From NCBI GenBank assembly GCA_947483345.1, contig CANKNL010000001.1, forward strand, positions 1 through 39,515: a DNA stretch of 39,515 bases. Direction: 5' to 3'. Under the pieces are notes generated by a model. That model made no database searches and was not told the DNA's origin. It saw only the letters and a program-made list of their open reading frames with translations. The position numbers and the translations under genes are program-made. Position 1 is the stretch's first letter, and the number at the start of each line of letters is the position of its first letter. This stretch comes from Chitinophagaceae bacterium (GTDB lineage Bacteria; Bacteroidota; Bacteroidia; Chitinophagales; Chitinophagaceae). Of this stretch, positions 16,306 to 25,849 are shown piece after piece.

Positions 16306-16626
16306 TTAACAAGCTAATTGTGGAGGTTGCCAAATGGGCAAAGAGATTTCAATAACTGAAGAAGGGAGATGAACTGCATACAATTTTGTTGAAGCATGGA
16401 CTGTATGTTCTATTTTGATATCCGTAGCTTTATATGTAAAGCCTGCGCAACAGTTACAGGTACAAAAAGGAGAGCAATTATCAGTGTTGGTATGATGTTG
16501 TGAATTATCAGATTTTGATATTACTGTTTTCACATTTGCGTTGCCCATAGAATTATCAAAATCCATACATTGTATGCAGCTAAGCGTCAATACTATAACA
16601 GCCATTATGAAAGCGAGAATTTTCAT
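16306..16626 (-). CDS. DUF6660-like small cysteine-rich protein
   Basis: With start at 16626 the product begins MKILAFIMAVIVLTLSCIQC, a signal-like segment, and has 106 residues. The mature part has a Cys-rich block, CSPFCTCNCC (about residues 50-59), after a His/Asp-rich stretch, and it ends in SLPIWQPPQLAC. The IWQPP end and Cys block match DUF6660 from memory, a family seen in Bacteroidota metal-resistance loci. A periplasmic copper-binding role is plausible. The frame can extend upstream to 16689, but that extension precedes the signal segment and is unlikely. It lies between the oxidase and the RND operon. Confidence 0.7.
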   Translation of the reverse strand: MKILAFIMAVIVLTLSCIQCMDFDNSMGNANVKTVISKSDNSQHHTNTDNCSPFCTCNCCAGFTYKATDIKIEHTVHASTKLYAVHLPSSVIEISLPIWQPPQLAC

Positions 16627-16805
16627 TGGGTGCGAATATAACGGATTATGTTGCAAATTTCGTATTCCAGGGGTTATTAAAATGGCCATATTGTTGCATT
16701 TACAGTAATTTTTCTGATTTCGTAAAGCATAAAAGTCTGATCATATTCCTGAACGAAAAACTATAACACTCAGTTTTATTGTTTGATAAATCTATGGTAT
16801 TAAGT

Positions 16806-19601
16806 CTAATAGGTGAATGTAATTCCCGCACCCAGCCCCATATCACTATCATAGTGGGTAGATAGAGAAATATATTTTCCTGCTATATACCTAAGCCCAG
16901 CCATATATTCCTTATCTGTATTAATCATCCATGCAAAACGAAACCGGGGAGTAACAGGAATATCTTCTCTTGACAACTGGAAACGAAATTTACCATTTCC
17001 ATCTATTCTAAAATCTGCCACAGTTAATGTAGGCAAAGTATATGCAATACCTGCAACCACTGTTTTCCTGTTATTCTTATTACTTGTCTGGCCAAACCAG
17101 TTTTTTGCTTCGCTGCCAAACCAGTTTTTAGGGCCGCCTTCAACTTTATAGTGATAATCAAAGCCTACATAGGGGTATAACCACTGCATGCGACCCAGGT
17201 AACGGCCTATCATTGTTTCGCTTTCGTAGCCGTGCATATCATGATAGCCTAAATGCCAGAGGGTACTTATTTTCCATCTTGTTTGGGCAAACATTGCTTC
17301 ACCATCACTTCCATTGAACTCTATACCAACCCTTGCCATAAAGTGCATCTTCCGGTCATCTGCAAATAATTTTTTCTGCGCAAACTTAGGATCGGGCAAA
17401 TTGGGCGCTGATGCGGAATCTATAGTAGTGTAGCTAAACACCCGTCCCATACCACTCATCATGTGATAGAGAATATGGCAGTGAAAAAACCAATCACCTT
17501 CTGCATTCGCAGCAAATTCAATGGTATCTCTTTCCATAGGCATGATGTCGATGATATTCTTCAAAGGTGAATATTCGCCCTGACCGTTTAGTAACCTGAA
17601 ATCATGCCCGTGCAAGTGCATGGGGTGGCGCATCATGCTATTGTTGTAAAGTATGATCCTTACGTTTTCACCTTTCTTAATTAATATCTTATCGCTCTCT
17701 GAAACGGTTTTATTATCCAGTGTCCATACATAACGGTTCATGTTCCCGGTGAGATCAAATTTGAGTTCTTTCAATGGCCCTTGTTGTAAGGTTGTTTTTT
17801 CAGTAGCCTTTAGCATGGTATAATTCAGTGTAACAATATCAGGATTCTCAGTTTCCATATTCATACCCTGCATACTATTGTTATTGGGTATTTGCATATT
17901 ATGCACAGGCATAGATTCATTTTTTTTATTCCCCTTTTGTTTTTCCTCCCCGGTTATTTCCGGGTACATCACTGTGTTCATGTCCATGATCTGATTACTC
18001 ATCTCCATTCCCATTGGCATCATGTTCCCGTTCATATCCATCATATCATTCATCATTTTCATGCCCGCGAAATATTTCAGTTTTGGCAATTTTACTGCAG
18101 GCACTTTCTCTCCAGTACCCAGCCATAAAGAAGCTGATTTCGTTCTATCCTCAGGTGTTACCAGGAATTCATAGCTCTTATTTTCCGGAATGGTCACAAT
18201 AACATCATATGTTTCTGATACAGCAATTATCAACCTGTCTACTTCCACGGGTTCCACATCATTGCCATCGGTAGCCACTACGGTTATTTTGCCACCTGAA
18301 TATGTAAGCCAAAAATAAGAGGAAGCGCCTCCGTTTGCAATCCTCAACCTAACTTTATCGCCTGCCTTAAACTGTGATTGTTCATATTGGTTCTTACCAT
18401 TTACCAGAAATCTGTCATACGCGACATCACTAACATCCATTGCATTCATGCGTTTCCACTCGTTGGTGAGTTTGGTTTTGAGGTGCCCTGTTTTTATTGC
18501 TTCGCTGAAACTCTGCGTAGTGCCTTTTTTTATGGCAAACCAGTCAGTAGCATTGTGCAGGCTGCGATGGACTTCTTCTGGTTTCATATCTGTCCAGTCG
18601 CTTAGTACCACAGGTACGGTCGGAATATCCCACTCGGCTCGCTTGTTCATAACAAAAGCACCGTACATTCCTATTTGTTCCTGTAATTGGCTATGACTAT
18701 GATACCAATGCGTACCATGTTGTATTATGGGGAACCTGTAGATATATGTAGTATGCGGCTTAATGGGCATTTGTGTTAGAAATGGCACTCCATCCATCCT
18801 GTTGGGAAGAAATAAACCGTGCCAGTGAAGGGATGTTTCTTCATCCAGGTTATTGTGCACATATATTTCTGCGGTATCTCCTTCTGTAAACGTCAACGTC
18901 GGCATGGGGATCTGGCCGTTCACAGCAATAGCTCTTTTGGCTTTCTTTCCGAATGTTACCATTGTATCGGTGATATATAAATCATACCGTACTGTTCGAG
19001 GTGGGATGTTATTTACAATAGTTTTTATTTTTTCCGTCATTGGCTTTTGCATTTTATCCATCTTCATATCGCCCATGTCCATTGACTTTTCTTTTACACT
19101 GTCTTTGATCATTTGCATTGAATCGTTTTTATTGACCATCGGGTTAGGAACTGCCTTAGGTTTTTCCTTTATTAACTTCATGCCGCATTTGGGACAGTTG
19201 CCGGGCTTGGCTGAATGGATCTCGGGGTGCATGGTACAGGTATATGTTACTGGCTGCGTAGGAAGGGTATCTACCGGCATTTTTATTTTGTCGACAGTCT
19301 CGTTATTATCCGCGCTCACCGTCTTTTGATTAGCCGTATCCATTGGCATTTGCATTACCGGTTGTTTATTGATCACTGGCTTTGCAACGGTCTTAGGTTT
19401 TTCTTTAACCAGTTTCATCCCGCAAATAGGACAGTTACCTGGTTTGTTTGCGTGAATCTGAGGATGCATTGGACATGTATAAGTAACAGGTTGGGGTTGT
19501 TTTGTATTTTGCTTCTTAGGCATATCCATTCCCTTCATATCCTGAGCATATCCCATTGAATGTATTACCAATGCCAGACCTATTATGATCATCTTCTTCA
19601 T
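16806..19601 (-). CDS. Multicopper oxidase (CopA/PcoA-like) with two metal-binding domains and a CopB-like barrel
   Basis: This 931-residue exported protein would oxidise Cu(I) in the periplasm. Domains in order: signal peptide (1-20); two heavy-metal-binding domains, YTCPMHPQ..CPICGMKL (41-64) and a second copy (about 119-142); a laccase fold with all four copper motifs, HWHG (about 257), HWYHSH (about 296), HPMHLHGH (about 656) and HCHILYHMM (about 706). A Met-rich stretch lies near 515-560. From about residue 735 to the end the sequence resembles CopB/PcoB, an outer-membrane barrel. CopA and CopB are separate genes in proteobacteria, so this is a fusion. It starts four bases after the ATPase gene. 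Confidence 0.9.
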   Translation of the reverse strand: MKKMIIIGLALVIHSMGYAQDMKGMDMPKKQNTKQPQPVTYTCPMHPQIHANKPGNCPICGMKLVKEKPKTVAKPVINKQPVMQMPMDTANQKTVSADNNETVDKIKMPVDTLPTQPVTYTCTMHPEIHSAKPGNCPKCGMKLIKEKPKAVPNPMVNKNDSMQMIKDSVKEKSMDMGDMKMDKMQKPMTEKIKTIVNNIPPRTVRYDLYITDTMVTFGKKAKRAIAVNGQIPMPTLTFTEGDTAEIYVHNNLDEETSLHWHGLFLPNRMDGVPFLTQMPIKPHTTYIYRFPIIQHGTHWYHSHSQLQEQIGMYGAFVMNKRAEWDIPTVPVVLSDWTDMKPEEVHRSLHNATDWFAIKKGTTQSFSEAIKTGHLKTKLTNEWKRMNAMDVSDVAYDRFLVNGKNQYEQSQFKAGDKVRLRIANGGASSYFWLTYSGGKITVVATDGNDVEPVEVDRLIIAVSETYDVIVTIPENKSYEFLVTPEDRTKSASLWLGTGEKVPAVKLPKLKYFAGMKMMNDMMDMNGNMMPMGMEMSNQIMDMNTVMYPEITGEEKQKGNKKNESMPVHNMQIPNNNSMQGMNMETENPDIVTLNYTMLKATEKTTLQQGPLKELKFDLTGNMNRYVWTLDNKTVSESDKILIKKGENVRIILYNNSMMRHPMHLHGHDFRLLNGQGEYSPLKNIIDIMPMERDTIEFAANAEGDWFFHCHILYHMMSGMGRVFSYTTIDSASAPNLPDPKFAQKKLFADDRKMHFMARVGIEFNGSDGEAMFAQTRWKISTLWHLGYHDMHGYESETMIGRYLGRMQWLYPYVGFDYHYKVEGGPKNWFGSEAKNWFGQTSNKNNRKTVVAGIAYTLPTLTVADFRIDGNGKFRFQLSREDIPVTPRFRFAWMINTDKEYMAGLRYIAGKYISLSTHYDSDMGLGAGITFTY

Positions 19602-19605
19602 TTTC

Positions 19606-21726
19606 TTATTTTTTTATCTTTAACATACTTGCGTTGATAGCAACCACAATTGTACTTACCGTCATTAACACCGCACCGGCTGCTGGGCTCAGTAAAATTC
19701 CCTGCTTGTATAAAATACCTGCTGCTAATGGTAATGCCACAATATTGTAGCCAGTAGCCCAAATTAAATTCTGGATCATTTTGCGATAAGTAGCTTTGCC
19801 AAACAGCACCAGGTTTACAATGTCTTTTGGATTGCTGTTTACCAAAACTATACCTGCTGTCTCCGCAGCAATATCACTGCCGTTCCCAATGGCAATGCCA
19901 ACATCGGCCTGGGCCAAAGCGGGTGCATCATTTACGCCATCACCTGTCATAGCTACAAATTCACCTTTGCCTTGTAATTCTTTTATCTTCTCTAATTTTT
20001 GATGGGGTAATACTTCCGCAATAAAGCTGTCCATACCAATAGTTTCACTTACGGCTTTTGCCACCTTATTGTTATCGCCAGTAAGCAAGATTGATTTAAT
20101 ATGGTTTTGTTTCAGGACTTTAATTGCATCGGAAGATTCAGGCCTTATTTCATCCGACAAAGCAATATATCCTGCTAGCTCATTGTTGATCAATACAAAC
20201 ACAACCGTTTCAGTATCGTTGGCAGCAAAGCTGTCCGGAAGAGAAATACTATTTTCTTTTAAATATCCGGGGCTAACAACCAATGTCTTTTTACCTTCTA
20301 CAGTAGCTTCAACGCCCTTTCCAGTGATGGCATTAAAATTTTCAGTGGGTGGAATGGTAACTAATAAATCTTTTGCTTTTTGCAGGATACCTGTTGCAAT
20401 TGGATGCTCGGATTTTTGTTCTAATGCAGCCGCCATGCGGATGATCTCATTTTCACTAAGGTCTTTTTGAAGTGAAACAATTTTCGATACTTCAAATTTG
20501 CCAACTGTAAGTGTGCCGGTTTTATCAAATACAATGGTGGTGATCTTTCTCGAATTTTCAAATGCTGTCCTGTTCTTTATGAGCAAACCATTTTTAGCAG
20601 ATAAAGCCGTTGATTTTGCCACTACCAACGGTACTGCAAGGCCCAGAGCATGAGGGCAACAAATGACAATCACTGTGACCATTCTTTCCATCGCAAAGGC
20701 CAAGGATTGGCCCGTTAAATACCAATATAAAAATGTAGTCACCCCTGCAAGCAATGCAATAATGGTTAACCATTTTGCTGCAGTATCAGCCAATAACTGG
20801 GTCTTTGATTTTGATTTCTGTGCGTCATCCACTAACTTAATTACCTGAGATAGGTAAGAATCTTTCGCTGCATGTAAAACCGTAACTTTTATTGAACCGT
20901 TGCCATTAATTGCACCAGCAATTACTTTATCACCTTTTTGTTTTTGAACCGGTTTTGACTCGCCGGTTAGCATGGATTCATTCAAATAACTCTCGCCTTC
21001 CAATATTATTCCGTCAGCAGCCACCTTCTCTCCGGGCTTTACCAAAATGACATCATTTTCCTTAAGCGTATCGGTCTTTACATCATGAACCATCGTTGGC
21101 ATTACCATGTGGGCATCTGCAGGCATCAACTGTACCAATAACTCCAATTCTTTGGATGCCCCTGCAACAGATCTCATTTCAATCCAATGGCCCAGGAGCA
21201 TAATGAGAATAAGTGTTGCCAGTTCCCAAAAGAAATCCATCCCCTCTAAACCAAAAACAATTGCTACACTATAGATGTATGCAACTGTAATAGCAAAGCC
21301 GATCAGGAACATCATGCCGGGGTTCTTTGCTTTGGCTTCGTCAACCAATCCTTTTAAGAAAGGCCAGCCGCCATAAAGAAATACGATAGTAGATAAGCCA
21401 AACAATACATATTGTGAACCTGTAAACTGCCAATGCACACCCAGCCAATGCTGGATCATAGTTGACAGCAGCATGATGGGAATGGTAAGGGCCAGTACTA
21501 CATAAAACCGTTTCCGGAAATCTGCGATCATGCTGTTATGATCATGTCCTTCGTGGCCCATTGTTGGATTGGTACCATGCTGATGAGTTGCCATGCCGGC
21601 AGTGGTTTCAGTATCCTTTTTTAATACCAGTGCCATTCCGCAAATTGGACAGGTGCCTGTTTTGTCCTGGACAATCTGTGGATGCATTGGGCAGGTGTAT
21701 TTTTTTGGCTGATGTTGATGTTCCAT
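19606..21726 (-). CDS. Copper P-type ATPase, CPH type (CopB-like)
   Basis: The 706-residue inner-membrane pump begins with a heavy-metal-binding domain (YTCPMHPQIVQ..CPICGMAL, about 9-33) and a His-rich linker. The metal motif is CPHALGLAVP (about residue 355), which marks subgroup IB-3 and points to copper. The phosphorylation site DKTGTLT is near 399, with TGES in the actuator and GDGVNDAP in the hinge. It lies between the oxidase and the haem-binding gene in one direction, with short gaps. Direction of transport (export) is inferred from the cluster. Confidence 0.92.
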   Translation of the reverse strand: MEHQHQPKKYTCPMHPQIVQDKTGTCPICGMALVLKKDTETTAGMATHQHGTNPTMGHEGHDHNSMIADFRKRFYVVLALTIPIMLLSTMIQHWLGVHWQFTGSQYVLFGLSTIVFLYGGWPFLKGLVDEAKAKNPGMMFLIGFAITVAYIYSVAIVFGLEGMDFFWELATLILIMLLGHWIEMRSVAGASKELELLVQLMPADAHMVMPTMVHDVKTDTLKENDVILVKPGEKVAADGIILEGESYLNESMLTGESKPVQKQKGDKVIAGAINGNGSIKVTVLHAAKDSYLSQVIKLVDDAQKSKSKTQLLADTAAKWLTIIALLAGVTTFLYWYLTGQSLAFAMERMVTVIVICCPHALGLAVPLVVAKSTALSAKNGLLIKNRTAFENSRKITTIVFDKTGTLTVGKFEVSKIVSLQKDLSENEIIRMAAALEQKSEHPIATGILQKAKDLLVTIPPTENFNAITGKGVEATVEGKKTLVVSPGYLKENSISLPDSFAANDTETVVFVLINNELAGYIALSDEIRPESSDAIKVLKQNHIKSILLTGDNNKVAKAVSETIGMDSFIAEVLPHQKLEKIKELQGKGEFVAMTGDGVNDAPALAQADVGIAIGNGSDIAAETAGIVLVNSNPKDIVNLVLFGKATYRKMIQNLIWATGYNIVALPLAAGILYKQGILLSPAAGAVLMTVSTIVVAINASMLKIKK

Positions 21727-21735
21727 AATAAATAG

Positions 21736-21810
21736 TTATTTGCAGCAATCTTTTTTCCGGATAAAAATTGCTTTAAAAATCCTGATCAATATTTTCTTTA
21801 TTGTAACCAT
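21736..21810 (-). CDS. Micro-ORF between ATPase and haem-binding genes (24 aa)
   Basis: A hand-read frame gives MVTIKKILIRIFKAIFIRK followed by KDCCK. It is cationic and amphipathic, with a CC pair at the end. It fills the gap between the haem-binding protein stop (21812) and the ATPase start (21726) in the same direction, with one base to the first and nine to the second. Good placement and a metal-binding-like end speak for it. Length and lack of any homologue known to me speak against it. Confidence 0.3.
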   Translation of the reverse strand: MVTIKKILIRIFKAIFIRKKDCCK

Positions 21811-21811
21811 T

Positions 21812-22279
21812 TTAATTTTTTAATGCCAGGCTGTCTTTTGATCGCTGTACCCAATCAGTAATGAGTGCCTTTTGATCAATAGAAAGCCGTGCATTTTTGT
21901 GCATCCATTTATAGGATGCTATTGGCATGATATTGTCCCTGATACTATTACCAATTCCGGACAGCTTGCTTAACTGCTTTCTTGGCGAATAACTACCAAA
22001 CTCACTAAAGTTCAATACTGATTTACCCTGCCTGATATGTTTTGCCATTAGCCAACCCATCGGCTGTATATTTACATACCAGGGATAGTTGGTATTGTTG
22101 CTGTGGCAATCATAACAGGTATTTTTTAGAATAACCTGAACACTATCAGGAACGCTGAGCATTCGTGAAATATCAGTTGGCAATATCTGCCCGTTTTTAT
22201 TACGGGCAGGCTGTATAAACTGGATGGCTATGAATACAACAAGAATTGCAAGTAATATTTTCTTTATAATGCGACGCAT
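21812..22279 (-). CDS. Haem-binding domain protein with CxxCH
   Basis: The 155-residue protein has a membrane anchor (residues about 4-22) and the motif CYDCH (55-59) for covalent haem, then the family pattern NTNYPWYVNIQPMGWLMAKHI. It belongs to the haem-binding domain family often seen in Bacteroidota. It would face the periplasm and might pass electrons to or from the multicopper oxidase, although this is inference. A distal His or Met ligand is not identified with certainty. It starts two bases after the DUF3347 gene. Confidence 0.85.
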   Translation of the reverse strand: MRRIIKKILLAILVVFIAIQFIQPARNKNGQILPTDISRMLSVPDSVQVILKNTCYDCHSNNTNYPWYVNIQPMGWLMAKHIRQGKSVLNFSEFGSYSPRKQLSKLSGIGNSIRDNIMPIASYKWMHKNARLSIDQKALITDWVQRSKDSLALKN

Positions 22280-22281
22280 GG

Positions 22282-22983
22282 CTATTTTATTTCTTCTTTC
22301 ACTGTTCCACAGGTTGGCATTGCTTTACCCAGGTAAGGATTACTGATCTCCTTTGTTTCGCTGATCCAAAAGGCGCCTTTGCCTTTATTATACATCGGGC
22401 AAAAGTCTTTATAGAGGGGCTGTCCGGCTCCAAACGCTTTTACCAGGTCGTACATATCTTTGCTCAGCATTTCAAAATGCTCCCGTTGATGTGCAATATT
22501 TCCGCCGTTTTTACCAATATGCTCGGCATGCTCGCTTGCATCATCTGCGATGTCTTCAAATGTTTTCTTTTGTGCCTCCGATAAAGCAGTCCTGTCGAAA
22601 TTCTTAAAGTCATTTTCTAATAATGTTCCCGCAGATGCAGCATCAGTAGAATTATCCTTGGCAAAAGCATTTTTTAATTGCAAATATGCGTTTACTATCT
22701 CTTTAACGGAAACCGTTGCTTTTACATCCTTGTTAGAAGAAACAGTAGATGGTGTTGTACTGCTTTTTACTTCTTTTAAGTACATGCCGCATTTATAACA
22801 GGTATCACCATTTTTTCCTGTTACTTCGGGGTGCATTGGACATGCATACACCACCCCTGTATCAGATCTTTTAGCACTAGAATCTTTTTTTTCAGATTGA
22901 CTTTCTATTGATTTATTGTTGCCGCTATTACATGCAGTCAATGCAATGACAATTACAGCCATGCTAATAATAATTTTTTTCAT
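22282..22983 (-). CDS. DUF3347 lipoprotein with N-terminal metal-binding domain
   Basis: The 233-residue protein has a lipobox at Cys18 (ALTAC), a heavy-metal-binding domain (YACPMHPEV..CYKCGMYL, about 46-69) and a C-terminal DUF3347 domain (about 95-230) with HQREHFEMLSKDMYDLVKAFG, FCPMYNKGKGAFWI and NPYLGKAMPTCG. DUF3347 proteins are periplasmic or membrane-anchored and occur in copper loci. The CPM and CG motifs may bind Cu. It is complete, unlike its neighbour fragment at 23057-23340, and is probably the paralogue that remains active. Confidence 0.85.
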   Translation of the reverse strand: MKKIIISMAVIVIALTACNSGNNKSIESQSEKKDSSAKRSDTGVVYACPMHPEVTGKNGDTCYKCGMYLKEVKSSTTPSTVSSNKDVKATVSVKEIVNAYLQLKNAFAKDNSTDAASAGTLLENDFKNFDRTALSEAQKKTFEDIADDASEHAEHIGKNGGNIAHQREHFEMLSKDMYDLVKAFGAGQPLYKDFCPMYNKGKGAFWISETKEISNPYLGKAMPTCGTVKEEIK

Positions 22984-23056
22984 CTTTTCGTTTTTTTATC
23001 ATGCCATCCATTACCCATCTTTTATATACACGGTGTGAGGGAAGGCATAGGTTTAC

Positions 23057-23340
23057 TTATAATGTTGCTTTAACACTGCCGCATGTAAGCATCATGCTTC
23101 CGTAGTAGGGATTTTTGATCACCTTACTATTGCTTAGCCAGGACGCCTGTTTCATGGGGCAGTACTGCTGATAGACCGGTTCGGTAGAGAGCTTTACTGA
23201 TTTGGCCAGGATAAACATATTGGCAGATAATGTGGCAAACTTTACTCTTTGTACTTTAAGGTCTTTGGTTTGGTATATAGCCCCTGCGTCGCTTAATAGC
23301 TCTTTGCGGCTGTCCTCTTTGACTGTTGCCGTATCTATAT
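23057..23340 (-). pseudogene. 5'-truncated DUF3347 gene cut by the IS element
   Basis: Only the C-terminal part of the domain is left: KVQRVKFATLSANMFILAKS, then QYCPMKQASWLSNSK and NPYYGSMMLTCGSV, aligning with the last ~90 residues of the intact DUF3347 protein at 22282. The reading frame continues into IS sequence and can start at a GTG (23365) within the IS end, but signal peptide and domain start are missing. The IS border at 23341 marks the break. It is probably not functional. Confidence 0.8.
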
Positions 23341-23514
23341 TGGAAAATCCAGTCAATGTGACCACCTAAATCCAATTGAAGTTGACCAGCTAAATCCAGT
23401 GCAAACTGACCAGTCAAATCCAATCCAAACTGACCACCCCCTACGCTGTATTTAAATAAGGTTGTTTTAACGGCCATTTATGTTGGAAGTTGGGTTCTAA
23501 ACCCAAAATCAGAC

Positions 23515-25065
23515 ATGGCTAATAAAACACTTCTTATGACTAAGATAAGACAGATCCTTCGTTCTTTTACCATGGGTAAGAGTAAGGTACAGATTAGTGA
23601 TCAAACGGGAGTATCCCGTAATACTGTAAAGAAATACATACGTAAATTTCTTTCAGAGAAACTGACCTTCGACATGCTCAGCACAATCTCAGATGCAGAG
23701 TTAGAGGTTTTGTTTGGTTCAGCAGCACCTCCTGAAAAGGGATTGCGGTATGAACAACTACAACAAATGCTTCCTGATTTGGAGAAGTACTTTAAGCAAA
23801 AGGGTGTAACCATACGCATGTTATGGTCACGCTATCTTCAAGTGTACCCTGACGGATATGGACATTCTCAGTTCAACACTTACTTTACTATTTATACTGG
23901 TCGTGCTAAGGCTGTTATGCATATAAATCATAAGGCTGGGGACAAGATGTACATAGACTTTGCTGGAGAGAAGTTAAGTATTACAGAAAAAGCAACTGGG
24001 GAGGTACAAGTGGTCGAAGTATTTATTGCTATACTGGGCTGTAGTCAGCTTACTTATGTAGAAGCTGTATCTACTCAACGTAGGCAAGATTTTATCAGTG
24101 CCTGTGAAAATGCGATGCAATATTTTGGAGGAGTTCCGGCTGCCATTGTGCCTGATAATTTAAAATCTGCTGTTACTAAAAGCAGTAAATATGAGCCCAC
24201 TATCAATGAAGCTTTTGCTGACTTTGCAGAACATTATGGCACTGCTGTTCTTCCAGCCAGGGTGTACCGTCCAAGAGATAAATCATTGGTAGAAGGGATG
24301 GTAAAAATTGTATATAACCGCATATACACACAGTTAAGTTCACATACTTACTTTACGCTTGAAACACTTAATGGCGCCATTAAGGAAGCATTAGAACAAT
24401 TAAACAATGCTCCCTTTAAAGGACGTAACTATAGTCGTCGTCAGCAGTTTGAAGAGATTGAAAAGGCAACCCTACAACCTTTGCCAGTGTATCGTTATGA
24501 ATTTAAACAGCAGCATATTGTTACAGTAATGAAAAATGGTCATGTATGCCTTGCTGTTGATAAACATTATTACAGCGTACCATACCGGTTTATTGGCAGG
24601 AAAGTTAAAATACAATATACTGCTGCGGGCGTAGTGATTTATTATAAGTACGAACAGATAGCAGTACATCAGCGGCAATACCGCAAATATCACTACACTA
24701 CCACCGATGAACACCTTGCCTCTGCGCATCGTTACTTAAGTGAATGGACACCCGAAAAATTTATTGAACAAGCAGAAGCTATAGATGAAGAAGTGGCTAA
24801 TTATATCATGCGTGTAATTGAAAACAAACAGCATCCCGAACAGGCATATAAATCTTGTACTGGCATACTTAGCCTGGCACGTAAGGTAGGAAATGAAAGA
24901 TTAACAATGGCCTGCCGCAGAGCGAATAATTATGGAGTATACAATTATCCAATCATTGCACAAATACTGGAAAAAAAACTGGATGCATTAACAGAAGAAG
25001 AATTACAATTAGCACATAGTATGCCTCAGCATCAAAACATACGAGGTAGCGATTACTATCAATAA
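23515..25065 (+). CDS. istA: IS21-family transposase IstA
   Basis: The 516-residue transposase has an N-terminal helix-turn-helix (KSKVQISDQTGVSRNTVKKYI, about 20-40) and an integrase-core DDE domain: KMYIDFAG (Asp about 146), VPDNLK (Asp about 213) and SLVEGMVKIVYN (Glu about 259). The C-terminal part has the HYYSVPYRFIGRKV block of IS21 transposases. The frame is intact, so the element may still be active. It is followed by istB after 34 bases. Confidence 0.93.
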   Translation: MANKTLLMTKIRQILRSFTMGKSKVQISDQTGVSRNTVKKYIRKFLSEKLTFDMLSTISDAELEVLFGSAAPPEKGLRYEQLQQMLPDLEKYFKQKGVTIRMLWSRYLQVYPDGYGHSQFNTYFTIYTGRAKAVMHINHKAGDKMYIDFAGEKLSITEKATGEVQVVEVFIAILGCSQLTYVEAVSTQRRQDFISACENAMQYFGGVPAAIVPDNLKSAVTKSSKYEPTINEAFADFAEHYGTAVLPARVYRPRDKSLVEGMVKIVYNRIYTQLSSHTYFTLETLNGAIKEALEQLNNAPFKGRNYSRRQQFEEIEKATLQPLPVYRYEFKQQHIVTVMKNGHVCLAVDKHYYSVPYRFIGRKVKIQYTAAGVVIYYKYEQIAVHQRQYRKYHYTTTDEHLASAHRYLSEWTPEKFIEQAEAIDEEVANYIMRVIENKQHPEQAYKSCTGILSLARKVGNERLTMACRRANNYGVYNYPIIAQILEKKLDALTEEELQLAHSMPQHQNIRGSDYYQ

Positions 25066-25099
25066 AATAATTAATAACCACTCATAAAAATTAAATCAA

Positions 25100-25849
25100 A
25101 TGAACACAGACACACTCGACAAAATGAAACAAATGCGTTTGCTTGGTATGCACCGGGCTTTTAGAACTAGCGTAGAATCAGCAAAAAATGAACAGTTAAC
25201 TGCTGATGAGATGACAGCATTGCTTATTGACAGTGAATGGGATGAGCGACACAACCGTAACATTGAACGAACCACCAAGAATGCTCGCTTCCGTTATAAA
25301 GCTACTGTTGAACAATTGGATTATGATGGTGGCAGAGGGTTGGATAAAAATCAAATCCACCGCCTTGCTGATGGTAAATACATCACGCAAAATGAAAATA
25401 TCCTCATCACTGGAGCCACTGGAACAGGTAAAAGTTTTTTGGCCTCTGCTCTGGGTCAGCAGGCCTGCCAACAAGGTTTTAAAGTATTGTATGCTAATGC
25501 TACCCGCTTGTTTGCTCAACTCAAAATGGCCAAAGCAGATGGTTCTGCTATCAGAGATTTAGCTAAAATAGAAAGACAAGACCTGCTCATACTGGATGAC
25601 TTTGGAATACAACCATTCGATCAGACAAGCAGAGCTTCTTTACTAGAAATTATTGAAGACCGCCATGGAAAACGTTCCACCATTATTACATCACAGCTCC
25701 CAGTAAAACAGTGGCATGAAGTAATCGGAGAAAAAACAGTAGCTGATGCAATCCTTGACAGAATAATCAACAATACACAGCGTATTGAATTAAAAGGAGA
25801 ATCGCTCAGAAAAAAATGGAATAAAAAAACAGAAGACAACAACAAATAA
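25100..25849 (+). CDS. istB: IS21-family helper ATPase IstB
   Basis: The 249-residue AAA+ protein helps IstA choose and bring together its target. The Walker A motif is GATGTGKS (about 104-111), the Walker B LLILDDFG (about 158-165), and the N-terminus MNTDTLDKMKQMRLLGMHRAF is typical of IstB. The C-terminus is basic. The frame is intact. It ends about 70 bases before the innermost right-end repeat. Confidence 0.93.
   Translation: MNTDTLDKMKQMRLLGMHRAFRTSVESAKNEQLTADEMTALLIDSEWDERHNRNIERTTKNARFRYKATVEQLDYDGGRGLDKNQIHRLADGKYITQNENILITGATGTGKSFLASALGQQACQQGFKVLYANATRLFAQLKMAKADGSAIRDLAKIERQDLLILDDFGIQPFDQTSRASLLEIIEDRHGKRSTIITSQLPVKQWHEVIGEKTVADAILDRIINNTQRIELKGESLRKKWNKKTEDNNK

Noticed and set aside
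18853..19329. 158-residue plus-strand frame in the oxidase gene
   Set aside because: It is antisense to the oxidase, whose copper motifs and domains are intact.
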